A stretch of DNA of 64,000 nucleotides from Actinophytocola oryzae. GTDB lineage: Bacteria; Actinomycetota; Actinomycetes; Mycobacteriales; Pseudonocardiaceae. The stretch is from contig NZ_SOCP01000002.1 of the NCBI RefSeq assembly GCF_004364325.1, positions 310,001 to 374,000 of the forward strand, read 5' to 3'. Made by a program: the position numbers and the translations under genes. The notes under the pieces were generated by a model. That model was not told where the DNA came from, searched no databases, and saw only the letters and a list, made by a program, of their open reading frames with translations. Positions 27,240 to 36,030 of the stretch are shown one piece after another. Within the stretch, counting starts at the first letter, position 1. Each line of letters opens with the position of its first letter.

Positions 27240-28330
27240 GATGTCTCCGTCCAGACTCCGTGGTCGGTGGTCGACTCGGTCACGGTCACGTGCTCGGTTC
27301 GGGGGCCGGCGACCGGCGGGTCGGGGCGCGGGCAGGTCAGGCTCACGCGTACCCGCCGGTTAGTCCACAGCAGCGTGACCCGCGCGGTGGCGCGGCTCGC
27401 CATCAGCGTTTCCGCGATGGGTGCCAGCAGCTCGTGCCGCACGACGTCGGGCAGCGTTCGCGGGGTGCCGCGCACGGAGAGGTGGACGTGCACGCCGTGC
27501 CGTTCGGCGACGTCGATGAAGGCCGTCAGCTCGTGGGCCAACCGGTCGACCACGTCCGCGGACTCGCTGAACAGCCGGCGCATCCGGCCTGCGTCGACCG
27601 CACAGCGGTGTCGGATCGACGGGTCGCGTGGGTCCAGCGCACCGCTCGCCAGTCCGCGCAGCAACGGCACCGTGGTGTGTCGGAGGTCTGCGTAGCGGCG
27701 TTCGTGCTCGGCGAGGGAGGCGGCCGCGGCGGCTTCCCTGACCCGCAGCCGCTCGCTGGCTGCCGAGCTCCTGGCCGAGGTGCGGGCGATGATCCGGATG
27801 AGGTTCGCGGTCATGGCGACGCCGAACTGGAAGCCGGTGACGGAGATCGTGACGACTCCCATCCTCGTCAGGTCCGGCAGCGACCCGACGGCGAGCACGG
27901 GCCCCACGGACACGGCCGCGTGCACCAGGAGGAACAGCCCGAGCCTGACCAGTGCGACGTCGAAGAGCAGCGCGATGCCGTACCAGCCGACCAGTCCGAA
28001 AGACCAGTGCTCGGCGCGTGGCGCACCCTCCGCGGGCAGGGACGCCGACATCGCGACGGAGCACGCCAGCAGCACCACGACACCGGCACCCACCACGACC
28101 GCAGGCGGTGAGACGCGCCGCAGGCGGTACACCGCGCACACGACACCCACGAGCGCCAGGACCGCGTAGACGGCCGCGTAGATCGGTCGGAACCCGGGAA
28201 GTCGCGTCTGGGCGAGGAATTCCGGTCCGCCGAGCGCGAACTGGACGCAGACGGCGACCGCGAGGAGAACCATGCGGGCGATCTCGAGCAGTGGCCGTTC
28301 CACCGGGATCGCTTCCGGCAGATCAGGCAT
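27224..28330 (-). CDS. Membrane sensor protein, degenerate histidine kinase
   Basis: A 368-residue protein with about six hydrophobic segments in the first 180 residues, then a helical region with a kinase-like box YADLRHTTVPLLRGLA. The C-terminal part keeps the general layout of a HATPase region (RHELLAPIAETL, VTLLWTNRRVRVSL) but lacks a recognisable N-box Asn and G1 Asp-x-Gly, so ATP binding is doubtful. ATG 28330 (MPDLPEAI) overlaps the upstream kinase gene by eight bases. Probably an accessory sensor or partner of that kinase. Confidence 0.7.
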   Translation of the reverse strand: MPDLPEAIPVERPLLEIARMVLLAVAVCVQFALGGPEFLAQTRLPGFRPIYAAVYAVLALVGVVCAVYRLRRVSPPAVVVGAGVVVLLACSVAMSASLPAEGAPRAEHWSFGLVGWYGIALLFDVALVRLGLFLLVHAAVSVGPVLAVGSLPDLTRMGVVTISVTGFQFGVAMTANLIRIIARTSARSSAASERLRVREAAAAASLAEHERRYADLRHTTVPLLRGLASGALDPRDPSIRHRCAVDAGRMRRLFSESADVVDRLAHELTAFIDVAERHGVHVHLSVRGTPRTLPDVVRHELLAPIAETLMASRATARVTLLWTNRRVRVSLTCPRPDPPVAGPRTEHVTVTESTTDHGVWTETSWRSP

Positions 28331-29498
28331 TCGGCCACGTCCAGACGATCGTGGTGCCGGTCCCCGGCACGGAGTGGACGTCCGCCCGACCACCGGCCGC
28401 GGTCATCCGCGCCTGGATCGAGTAGGCCAGTCCACACCGGTGCAGTGGCACGTCCTCCTGGCGGAATCCCGGGCCCCGGTCCTGCACCTGCACGTGCAAG
28501 GACTCGTCGTCCACACGCGCGCTGATCCTCGGTCTTCGGTCGGACGTGTGCCTGCGGATGTTCTCGAGCGCCTCGCGCACACCGTCGAAGACCGCGAGAC
28601 CGGCGTCCGCGGGCAACACCACGCGTGGCGGGATGTCGAGTGACACGTTCATGCCACGGAACGCGGTCAGCGAGTCGAGCAGCTCGCTCAGGTCGACGTG
28701 GCCGCTCGGGTCGGGAGGTGGCGCGGCGAGGCGGGCGAGGTCCCGACCCGCCTGTTCCCGCAACCAGGTCAGGTCGTCCGAGTCGGTCCTGGACACCATC
28801 AGCAGCGTCGTGCTCGCGGTGTCGTGGAGGGTCGCGAGCATCGCGCGTTCGGTGGCCCTGCGGGCCTGCGCGACCGACGCGGCGACCTTGTGCCTCGCGG
28901 CACGGTCGATCGCGTCGTCGCTGGTGCGGGCCGCCCGCCTGGCGAGCGACAGGCCCACGCGAACCAGTGTCGCCTGGACGAGTAGCCGGACGCCGTCCGC
29001 CACCGCCGGACCGCCACCGGCGAGCCATGACCCGCCGCAGAACCCGAGCACGCCGAGAACGGTGATACCGCCGGCGGTCCACGGTGTCGCGGGCCATTCG
29101 AAGTGGCACGTCGCCGACGCGATGGACACGACGGCGAAGATCCACGCACTGGGCTGCTTCGGTCCGATGACCACCTGGCTCAGGCCGACCAGCGTGATCA
29201 CCACCGCGTTGACCGCCTGGAACACTCGCTGTGGCCGGTGGTGCCAATGGCTCTGGAGCACCGGCAGCACGGTGACCGTCACGACGACGAGTACCGCGAG
29301 AGGAAGAACGCGCGCCGGCGTGGTGAGCAGGCCGAGCGCGCCGCACGAACCGGCCACTGTGGCACGCAGGCGTGGCGTGTAACGACTCACGACACGTTCG
29401 AGCTGGCGGGTGCACGGTCCGTCTGACACTTCTCGTCGGGCGCCTATTGGTGACGTTTCCACGGAGAGGCGCGCAGTGGTGAGTGGGCGGCCGGACAT
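28323..29498 (-). CDS. Membrane sensor histidine kinase (NarX/DesK class)
   Basis: A 391-residue kinase with about six membrane segments, a HisKA_3-like box MLATLHDTASTTLL and a complete ATPase domain (VREALENIRRH N-box; DRGPGF; PGTGTTIVW). It lacks a long extracytoplasmic sensor. ATG 29498 (MSGRPLTT) is preferred to TTG 29525, whose TTGACG looks more like a promoter element; no good ribosome site is seen for either. First gene of a three-gene operon with a degenerate kinase and a NarL regulator. Confidence 0.82.
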   Translation of the reverse strand: MSGRPLTTARLSVETSPIGARREVSDGPCTRQLERVVSRYTPRLRATVAGSCGALGLLTTPARVLPLAVLVVVTVTVLPVLQSHWHHRPQRVFQAVNAVVITLVGLSQVVIGPKQPSAWIFAVVSIASATCHFEWPATPWTAGGITVLGVLGFCGGSWLAGGGPAVADGVRLLVQATLVRVGLSLARRAARTSDDAIDRAARHKVAASVAQARRATERAMLATLHDTASTTLLMVSRTDSDDLTWLREQAGRDLARLAAPPPDPSGHVDLSELLDSLTAFRGMNVSLDIPPRVVLPADAGLAVFDGVREALENIRRHTSDRRPRISARVDDESLHVQVQDRGPGFRQEDVPLHRCGLAYSIQARMTAAGGRADVHSVPGTGTTIVWTWPNA

Positions 29499-30099
29499 AG
29501 GGGTGATGTTACGCAGTAACGTCAATTCCTGGGACCCGAGTCACCTCGGGTCATGCGGCCGGTTCTTGTCCGGTGGGCGCGAGGTTTCCTTGCAGTCGCA
29601 ACGAGTATGTCCGGAACCTGCCAGGCCGTCCGGCCGGTCGGACGCCCCTCGGCCGAATCCGAAGAATTCACAGGTTAAGTGCATTTCGACAGTTGAGGAA
29701 TAGTGTCGGAGGCGACGGAAATCGATTCGGTGGCGGTGCGGGATCGTCTGTGGAACGAGCAGTGGGTGGAGTGCCTCTCCTCGTGTCCACCGTGGACAGC
29801 GAGGGCCCGGGTGGAGACCGGACGGCGACGAGTCCCGGGCTGGGGTGCGCTGGGGTGGTCGTCGACGGCCGCGTCCGGCCGGTGCACCCCTCGTCGCCGC
29901 CGTCGGCGCGGTCCCGGCGCCTGCCCGCCGACGGTATCGTCGAGGGTGTCCGAAAGTTGTCGATCGGGTAGTTGCGATCGGCGAGATGCTGTGTGGCGTA
30001 AAGGACAAGCTCTGTCCGTCAAACCCTTGATTATCTTCCCGAACAGTCCAATGATCTACCCGGCGCCCGAAGACTGGTGCTCCAAAAGGGAGAATCGAG
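29499..30099. other. 600-bp region with no supportable gene
   Basis: Several open frames cross this stretch on both strands, but they are Arg/Pro/Ser-rich, lack ribosome sites and resemble no family. It must hold the promoters of the kinase operon (leftwards) and of the TctC-like gene (rightwards). AT content rises around 29640-29710 and 29985-30060, consistent with control sequence. A decayed gene cannot be excluded. Confidence 0.5.
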
Positions 30100-31095
30100 A
30101 TGCGCAAGAAGGCCGTGACGGCCGCGATCGCTGCTGTGGCACTGTTCGCGCCGGTCGGTTGTGACGCCGCGGACGCGGGAGACGCGACCTCCGGCGAGCC
30201 AAGGCGGGTGGAGGTGGTGTGCCACACCAAGCCCGGCGGCGGCAGCGACGTCTACGTCCGGGGCATCCTCAAGATCATGTACGACGAGAAGGTGATCTCG
30301 GCGAACTGGCCGGTGCGCAACGTGGCGGCGGGCGACGGGATCGGCGCCATGTCCTTCCTCGCGGCGCAGCAGGGCAGGAACAACGAGATCGCGCAGATGA
30401 CCCCGACCTGGATCGTGACCCCGATGACCGTGAAGGGCAGCGCGGTGTCGGTGGACAAGCTCACCCCGATCGCCGGGCTGTCCACCGAGCCGACCGTGGT
30501 CGCGGTCCGGCCCGACGAGCCGTACGACACGTTCTCCGACTTCGTCGACGCGGCGAAGGACAAGCCGAACGAGCTGACCCAGACCGGCGGCTCGACCACC
30601 GCCAGCGACTCGCTGATGGGCCTGGCACTGCAGAAGTCCACCGGGGCCAAGTGGAAGTACCTGTCGTTCGAGGACACCGGCTCGCGGCTCACCGCGCTGC
30701 TGCGTGGCGACGCGGACGTCATGTTCGGCAGCCCCGGCGACTTCAGCGAGCAGGTGGCCGCCGGCAAGCTCAAGGTGATCACGGTCCTGGACAAGCAGAA
30801 GGTCTCGATGTACCCGGACGCACCCACCGCGGACGAGCTCGGCATCTCCCTCGACGGCCTGCCGCTGCAGTTCCGCGGGATCCTCGGCGCGCCCGACATG
30901 AGCAAGGAGACCGTCGCCTACTACGAGCGGACCTTCAAGAGAATGCTCGAGACCGACGAGTGGAAGAAGTACGCGCAGGAGAACGGTCTGGTGACCGACT
31001 ACCGGGACAGCAAGGATTTCGGGGCGTACCTCACCGACCAGCGCAAGGTGCTCGGCGGCCTGCTCGAGGACCTCGGCCTCCGGAAGGACCGTTGA
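30100..31095 (+). CDS. TctC/Bug-type tripartite tricarboxylate transporter substrate-binding lipoprotein
   Basis: A 331-residue lipoprotein (lipobox APVGC, Cys21) of the Bug/TctC family, with the usual landmarks VEVVCHTKPGGGSDVYVR, a VRNVAAGDGIGAM loop, VVAVRPDEPYDTFSDFVDAAK, and TGGSTTASDSLMG. Start ATG with AAAGGGAG upstream. In canonical systems TctC feeds carboxylates to a TctA/TctB permease; neither gene is here. It converges on the conservon-like operon, separated by a perfect hairpin. It may work with a remote permease or act as a ligand receptor for signalling. Confidence 0.88.
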   Translation: MRKKAVTAAIAAVALFAPVGCDAADAGDATSGEPRRVEVVCHTKPGGGSDVYVRGILKIMYDEKVISANWPVRNVAAGDGIGAMSFLAAQQGRNNEIAQMTPTWIVTPMTVKGSAVSVDKLTPIAGLSTEPTVVAVRPDEPYDTFSDFVDAAKDKPNELTQTGGSTTASDSLMGLALQKSTGAKWKYLSFEDTGSRLTALLRGDADVMFGSPGDFSEQVAAGKLKVITVLDKQKVSMYPDAPTADELGISLDGLPLQFRGILGAPDMSKETVAYYERTFKRMLETDEWKKYAQENGLVTDYRDSKDFGAYLTDQRKVLGGLLEDLGLRKDR

Positions 31096-31120
31096 CGCGC
31101 GGACGACCCGTCCGAGTCCA

Positions 31121-31151
31121 CCATCCGCCTCCGGCCACCGGAGGCGGATGG
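31121..31151. terminator. Strong bidirectional hairpin
   Basis: CCATCCGCCTCCGG at 31121-31134 pairs perfectly with CCGGAGGCGGATGG at 31138-31151 with a 3-base loop. It lies between the TctC-like gene and the convergent DUF742 gene and ends two bases before the DUF742 stop. Confidence 0.75.
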
Positions 31152-31152
31152 T

Positions 31153-31533
31153 TCACGCAGGCAGGTTGCGCAGCCCACGCAGCACACGGTCGAGCAGCGG
31201 CAGCTCGGGCTGAGCGGTGCTGTCGACCTGGTTGTGGTGCACGTCGAGCAGGCCGAGGTTGGCCATGTCGTCCAGCAGCACCCGCACGACACCCAGCGGC
31301 AGGGACATCAGCGCACCGACCTCGGCGACGGATCTCGACTGGTAGCACAGCACCGCGACCGACTGGTGTTCGCTGCGCAGCGACTCCAGCGCCTCCTCGG
31401 CACGTGCTGACGTCGACACCAGGGTCTCGATCTCCAGTCGGCGGCGCGACTTCGTCCGCCCACCGGTCCATGTGTACGCGCGGACGGTCGCGGGTTCCTC
31501 CTCGTCGGGGGCTGTCCAGCCACCGGAGCTCAT
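31153..31533 (-). CDS. DUF742 protein (CvnC-like)
   Basis: A 126-residue DUF742 protein with a winged-helix-like pattern (VRAYTWTGGRT; SVAEVGALMSLPLGVVRVLLDDMANLGLL). In Streptomyces conservons this family is CvnC, acting with a kinase-like CvnA, a Roadblock CvnB and a GTPase CvnD. The ATG overlaps the Roadblock stop (TGATG). Downstream there is a hairpin and no CvnD GTPase. Confidence 0.88.
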   Translation of the reverse strand: MSSGGWTAPDEEEPATVRAYTWTGGRTKSRRRLEIETLVSTSARAEEALESLRSEHQSVAVLCYQSRSVAEVGALMSLPLGVVRVLLDDMANLGLLDVHHNQVDSTAQPELPLLDRVLRGLRNLPA

Positions 31534-31958
31534 CAGCCGGCGGCTAGCGTGGCGCGTAACTGTGGGGTGAGGATCTGACCGACCTGGTCGACGAGCACGG
31601 TCATCTCGTAGGCCAGCTGCGCGATGTCGCAGTCGGCCTCGGCCAGCACCACGAGGCACGCGGCGTCGCGGATCGACGTGAGCAGCAACGCGCCCTCGTC
31701 CATCTGGACGATCGTGCGCACCACGTCACCGGCGTCGAACGTCTTGGACGCGCCGATGTTGAGGCTGATGATGCCCGCCGAGATCGCGGCCATCTCGTCC
31801 GCCCGGTCCGTCGGCAGCTTGGCGGACGCGGTCAGCAGCAGGCCGTCGACGGAGATCACCACCGCGTGCGCGACGCCGTCCACGTTGTCGGCGAAGCTGT
31901 CGATCAGCCAGCTGAAGCGGCTCGCCTGGCGGTCTTCTTGCTCCGTGGTGCCGGTCAT
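31533..31958 (-). CDS. Roadblock/LC7 domain protein (CvnB-like)
   Basis: A 141-residue single Roadblock/LC7 domain (FADNVDGVAHAVVISVDGLLLTASAKLP ... LNIGASKTF ... GALLLTSIRDAACLVVLAEADCDI). Proteins of this family regulate small GTPases or scaffold them at the membrane. Start overlaps the upstream kinase stop (ATGA), and its own stop overlaps the DUF742 start, so three genes are tightly coupled. Confidence 0.92.
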   Translation of the reverse strand: MTGTTEQEDRQASRFSWLIDSFADNVDGVAHAVVISVDGLLLTASAKLPTDRADEMAAISAGIISLNIGASKTFDAGDVVRTIVQMDEGALLLTSIRDAACLVVLAEADCDIAQLAYEMTVLVDQVGQILTPQLRATLAAG

Positions 31959-34303
31959 GGCCTACGGTCTCCCTTTTCGTTCTGCCCACTGCGGATCCCG
32001 GACTGGAAGCCGTTCAGGAAGCCACGAGCCTTCGCGGCGTCTCGAGCCTGTGCGGCGGGCGGCTCGTGGGCCGTGCCCGCACGCAGCTGCCCCTTCGGCA
32101 CGCGTTTGGGCAGGCCGTTCGGGCCTGTCGGGGGCTCGACCGTGACCGCCTTCGTGATGACCGTCTGCACGGCCACCTGCTGCGTGGTCGCCGCCCTCGC
32201 CATGCCGGACCGCTGCTTGAGCCAGTTGAACCCGGCGGGCATGGGCGGGGCGTCGGCCGGTACGTGCGCGGCGAAGAGGATGGAGGCGGGAGTGCGGGCC
32301 GTGGGGAGCACCGGCAGCCGCACGATGATCCCCGCCGACTCCAGCCTGTCGACCACCTCGGTGACCGGCTCGGGTGCGGGACCGGCCTGCTGGTCGGCGT
32401 CGTTGAGCAGCTCGGCAGGCACCAGCACCATCGCCCGCGTGCCGGAACTGCCGTCCCCGCGCGGGGTCAGGTGCGCCCTGATGTCGTACTTGGCGGTGAG
32501 ACGGCCCACCACGAACAGTCCCAGCTGGCGGGAGACCGGCACGTCGGTCCCGCTGAAGGCGATGCGGTGGTTCGCCTCGCGCAGCTCGGCCTCCGCCATG
32601 CCGACGCCCTCGTCGAGGATCTCGACGACCACCGAGCCGTCCTCCGTCAGCCGGCCCGCGACGACGACCTGGCTGTCCGGCGGCGAGAAGGCGGCGGCGT
32701 TGTCGATCAGCTCGGAGATCGACCGGATCAGGTCGCCCGCGGCGAACGCCGCGATCCGACACTGCGGCGCGGACTGGATGACCGCCCGCTCGTAGTGCTC
32801 GACCTCCGAGACCGCGGCACGCAGCACGTCGGCCAGCTGCACCGGTTCGGCGAACTGCCGGTGCAGCGCGCCGCCGGAGAGGATGATCAGGTTTTCGTTG
32901 TTGCGCCGCATCCGGGTGGCGAGGTGGTCGACCTTGAACAGGTTGGACAGTTTGTCCGGGTCGTCCTCGCCCTGCTCCAGCTGTTCCATCAGCCGCAGCT
33001 GGCGTTGCACCAGGCCCTGGCTGCGGCGGGACAGGTTGGTGAGCATGTCGCTCAGGGTGCTGCGCAGGCGTGCCTCCTCGCCCGCCGAGCTCACGGCCTG
33101 GCCGAGCACGGTGTCGAACGCCTTGGCGAGCTGGCCGAACTCCTCGGTGGTGCGCAGTGGCACCGGCGGGATCCCGACGTCCTGCCCGGCCCGGATGGAC
33201 CGCACCGCCGCGGGCAGCTGGTTGTGTGCCACGTCCAGCGCGGTGCTGCGCAGCTGGCCGACCGTGCGCAGCAGATAGCGGCCAAGGCCGCCGCCGATGC
33301 CCACGGCGAGCAGGACCACCACGAGCAGCAGCACCAGCTCGATGGTCCAGCTGGTGCGGTAGCTGGCGGCCAGCACGGCCGACTGCGAACGGAGCGACTT
33401 CGCGACGAACCCGGTGACCTCGGTCGTCAGGTTCGCGGTGGTGTCGAACGTGCTGCGCCACTGCGCCTCGGTGAACGGCAGGCCGATCTCGCCCGAGCCG
33501 CGGGCGTCGACCACCAGCAGCGTCCGTTGCGTCTGGGCGGAGCCGGTCACCGTTCCGTCGTACCGGTCGAGGAACTGTTGCGGGGCCACCGACTGGAACT
33601 CTTCGAGGTTGGTGTTCAGCTGGATCTCGGCCTCGGAAAGGGTCTCCTTGTCCGTGTCCGACAGCGAGCCGTCCTTCATACCGAGCAGCCCGGTGGCCTC
33701 CTGGAGGCTGACCTGCTCACGGGCCGACTGGAGCTCGTTGAGCGCGATGGCCGTGTTGGCCAGCGCCTCGTCGGGGAACCGTCCGACCAGCGACCGGTCG
33801 AACTCCAGCATCGCGGTGGTCAGCCCGGCGTAGGCGTCCTGGGCGTCCTGCGCGCTCTGCTCGTTGCCGCCGGTCAGCTGCTGGCGCGCGTAGCCGAGCA
33901 CGCCGAGCATGCCGGACAGCTCGCGGTAGCGCTGCGTCGCGTTGTCGCCGAGGTCGGGCGTGTTCCGGACGGTGTCCTTCATCGTGGCGACGGCGGCGTC
34001 CGTCGCCTTGGTCACGGTCGGGAAGTCGGCGCCGGGCGCCACGGCCGCGCTGCGTTCGCGCTGGACGGCCGACAGGGTCCGCACCAGCTCCACTCGCAGG
34101 TTGGCGATGCGTTCGATGTCGCCGTAGGAGTTCGCGAGCTGGACGTCGGTGACGACACGCAGCACGCCGAGCACCAGCGCGGCGACGACCGGCACCACCA
34201 GCACCATGCCCAGCTTCACGAGCAGCGGCCAGTTGCGCCACTGCACGATGGTGCGCCACAGGTTGCGCGAGACGTGCAGGGGTCGGTCGTCCGCCGCGCT
34301 CAC
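31955..34303 (-). CDS. NIT-domain sensor histidine kinase-like protein (CvnA-like)
   Basis: A 782-residue membrane protein. Membrane segment 1 at 31-50, an extracytoplasmic helical nitrate/nitrite-sensing-type (NIT) domain at about 55-310, membrane segment 2 near 320-345, a HAMP-like linker, then an ATPase domain near 480-600 with N-box SELIDNAAAFSPPDS and G-box DEGVGMAE. The C-terminal 120 residues are Pro/Ala-rich and probably disordered. GTG 34303 is chosen because AAGGAG lies five to six bases upstream. CvnA proteins often lack the phospho-acceptor His and act as GTPase regulators rather than classical kinases. Confidence 0.88.
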   Translation of the reverse strand: MSAADDRPLHVSRNLWRTIVQWRNWPLLVKLGMVLVVPVVAALVLGVLRVVTDVQLANSYGDIERIANLRVELVRTLSAVQRERSAAVAPGADFPTVTKATDAAVATMKDTVRNTPDLGDNATQRYRELSGMLGVLGYARQQLTGGNEQSAQDAQDAYAGLTTAMLEFDRSLVGRFPDEALANTAIALNELQSAREQVSLQEATGLLGMKDGSLSDTDKETLSEAEIQLNTNLEEFQSVAPQQFLDRYDGTVTGSAQTQRTLLVVDARGSGEIGLPFTEAQWRSTFDTTANLTTEVTGFVAKSLRSQSAVLAASYRTSWTIELVLLLVVVLLAVGIGGGLGRYLLRTVGQLRSTALDVAHNQLPAAVRSIRAGQDVGIPPVPLRTTEEFGQLAKAFDTVLGQAVSSAGEEARLRSTLSDMLTNLSRRSQGLVQRQLRLMEQLEQGEDDPDKLSNLFKVDHLATRMRRNNENLIILSGGALHRQFAEPVQLADVLRAAVSEVEHYERAVIQSAPQCRIAAFAAGDLIRSISELIDNAAAFSPPDSQVVVAGRLTEDGSVVVEILDEGVGMAEAELREANHRIAFSGTDVPVSRQLGLFVVGRLTAKYDIRAHLTPRGDGSSGTRAMVLVPAELLNDADQQAGPAPEPVTEVVDRLESAGIIVRLPVLPTARTPASILFAAHVPADAPPMPAGFNWLKQRSGMARAATTQQVAVQTVITKAVTVEPPTGPNGLPKRVPKGQLRAGTAHEPPAAQARDAAKARGFLNGFQSGIRSGQNEKGDRRP

Positions 34304-34806
34304 GGGATCTCCTTCCGCCTGCACCATGCAGACGACAATTTCTCGACTACCGTGGGGATCCGTCTACTTGGGATCAAGGGGGGATTATGTCACCGTGCGG
34401 GCATCTGTAAAGCGCCTCGGCACTGGTGTGTTTCGCTTCCGTGTCACGAATGGGAAAAGGTCGCATCCGTACGCCGTCCCGCAACGGCGACAGGAAGATC
34501 ATCGTGACGGAGTCCGCACGCCTCATGACGATCCGCGATGCGGAGATTTCGGACGCGCGGACAGAGTTGATCTTAGCGCGCGGGAACACCGGACGACGCG
34601 ACGAACTCCGGTGCCACCGCAGCACGCGGTGGCGGCCGTGCACGACGGGCTCGTGTCCGGCCCGACGTGAGGTCACCTCGACAGTGCCCGACGGGCGATG
34701 AGACAGTCGTCGGTGACGCGGGCGCCGTTACAGCGGCCGCCCGCGCGGCTGTTCCGCGCGCCAGAACGCCGCGGCGCCAGGACGGCACCGCGGCGGGAAC
34801 CTCTCT
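34304..34806. other. 500-bp intergenic region without a clear gene
   Basis: Open frames here are short, basic and family-less. The left part must hold the promoter of the CvnA-like operon. The right part, 34720-34800, is very GC-rich with many short inverted segments (GCGGCGCCAGG...GCACCGCGGC) and may end transcription of the diiron oxygenase gene. Confidence 0.4.
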
Positions 34807-35892
34807 TTACTCTCCTGCCGTGCGGCCCACGATGATGGCCTTCTCGACCTGCTCGATGCGTGCGCGGTCGAGGTCGTCGGCGATCTTCTCGTCCTGTTCC
34901 ATCATCTGGTCGAGATCGGCGTTCTCGTAGCCGATTATCCCGATGTCCGCGAAGGCCTGGCGCATCCTGTCCCCGAACAGGCCGATGTCGCCGAGCGTCG
35001 GCACGATGCGGGAGAACAGGTGGCTCTGGAACAGCTTGAAGTGCTCCGAGTTGCGCATGTACTCGACGCACTCGTCCGCGTCGATGTCGAGGTTGCGCCA
35101 CACCTCCTCGCCGAGGAAGCGCTGCCTCATCAGGTAGCAGGCCTCGACGCAGAACTCCTCCCGCTCCGCGCGCTCGGCCTGGGTGAGCTCCGGGTAGTAG
35201 TCGCGCAGCGCCAACCGGCCGAAGGCGACGTGGCGGGCCTCGTCCTGCATGACGTAGGCGTTGAGCGTGCTCGCCAGCGGCTCGGTCGCGATGTCCCTGA
35301 TGAGGCCGAACGCGGCCAGTGCGAGGCCCTCGATGAGCACCTGCATGCCGAGATAGGTCATGTCCCAACGGGAGTCCGAGATCACCTCGTCGAGCAGTGA
35401 CTTCAGTCCCGGGCTTATCGGGTAGGCCAGATCGAGTTTCTCGCGGAGATAGCGGGAATAGACCTCGACGTGCCGCGCCTCGTCCATGACCTGGGTGGCG
35501 GCGTAGAACTTCGCGTCGAGCCCGGGAACGGTGTGCACGATTTTCGACGAGCAGATGAGTGCGCCCTGTTCGCCGTGCAGGAACTGTGAGAACTGCCAGG
35601 AGGCGAGATGGTGTCGAACCATCGCGCGATCCTTTTCACCCATCGAGTCCCAGATCGGCGAGCCGAAGATGGAGACGGCCTCGTCGGGAATACCCATCGG
35701 ATTGGAGAGGTCGACCTCGATCGTCCAGTCCAGCCTTTCCGCGCCGTCCCACTGCTTCTGTTTCCCTTTCTCGTACAGGCTCAGCAGTCGGTCGCGGCCC
35801 TCGTCGTACTCCCAGTCGAACACGGTCGTGCTGCCACCGGGCACTTCCCACCGGGTCTGCTCGACCGGTAGTGCGTACATGCGCGTGCTCAC
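34807..35892 (-). CDS. Ferritin-like (R2-type) diiron oxygenase
   Basis: A 361-residue all-helical protein with a complete duplicated diiron site: Glu108, Glu138 and His141 (GEQGAL, MDEARH) and Glu188, Glu218 and His221 (LIEGL, QDEARH). The 30-residue spacing in both halves is that of R2-like oxygenases, which use O2 for hydroxylation, N-oxygenation or desaturation. GTG 35892 has GGAGG four bases upstream, better than ATG 35880. It is divergent from the thioesterase-acyltransferase operon with a 138-bp gap, so it probably serves that pathway. No ferredoxin or reductase gene is next to it. Exact reaction unknown. Confidence 0.82.
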   Translation of the reverse strand: MSTRMYALPVEQTRWEVPGGSTTVFDWEYDEGRDRLLSLYEKGKQKQWDGAERLDWTIEVDLSNPMGIPDEAVSIFGSPIWDSMGEKDRAMVRHHLASWQFSQFLHGEQGALICSSKIVHTVPGLDAKFYAATQVMDEARHVEVYSRYLREKLDLAYPISPGLKSLLDEVISDSRWDMTYLGMQVLIEGLALAAFGLIRDIATEPLASTLNAYVMQDEARHVAFGRLALRDYYPELTQAERAEREEFCVEACYLMRQRFLGEEVWRNLDIDADECVEYMRNSEHFKLFQSHLFSRIVPTLGDIGLFGDRMRQAFADIGIIGYENADLDQMMEQDEKIADDLDRARIEQVEKAIIVGRTAGE

Positions 35893-36030
35893 GGTGCCTC
35901 CACAAGGGATGTCGATCGACCGCCTCGGTCCGGACCCAGTCTGTAGCGTCACACCCCACCGACGAAAGTAGGGAATACCCTGGGCCCCGACCCGGGGACG
36001 CTCTCCGGCGCCACTACCGAGGGGAACACC

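Noticed and set aside
29541..30230. Open frames between the kinase operon and the TctC gene
   Set aside because: Low-complexity basic sequence, no start signals and conflict with the TctC start.
32066..34507. Very long plus-strand frame opposite the NIT-domain kinase
   Set aside because: Composition typical of antisense shadow (Arg, His, Gly, Val rich); the minus-strand kinase has all motifs.
34426..34701. 91-codon plus-strand frame before the diiron gene
   Set aside because: No ribosome site and no recognisable pattern; not enough to call a gene.
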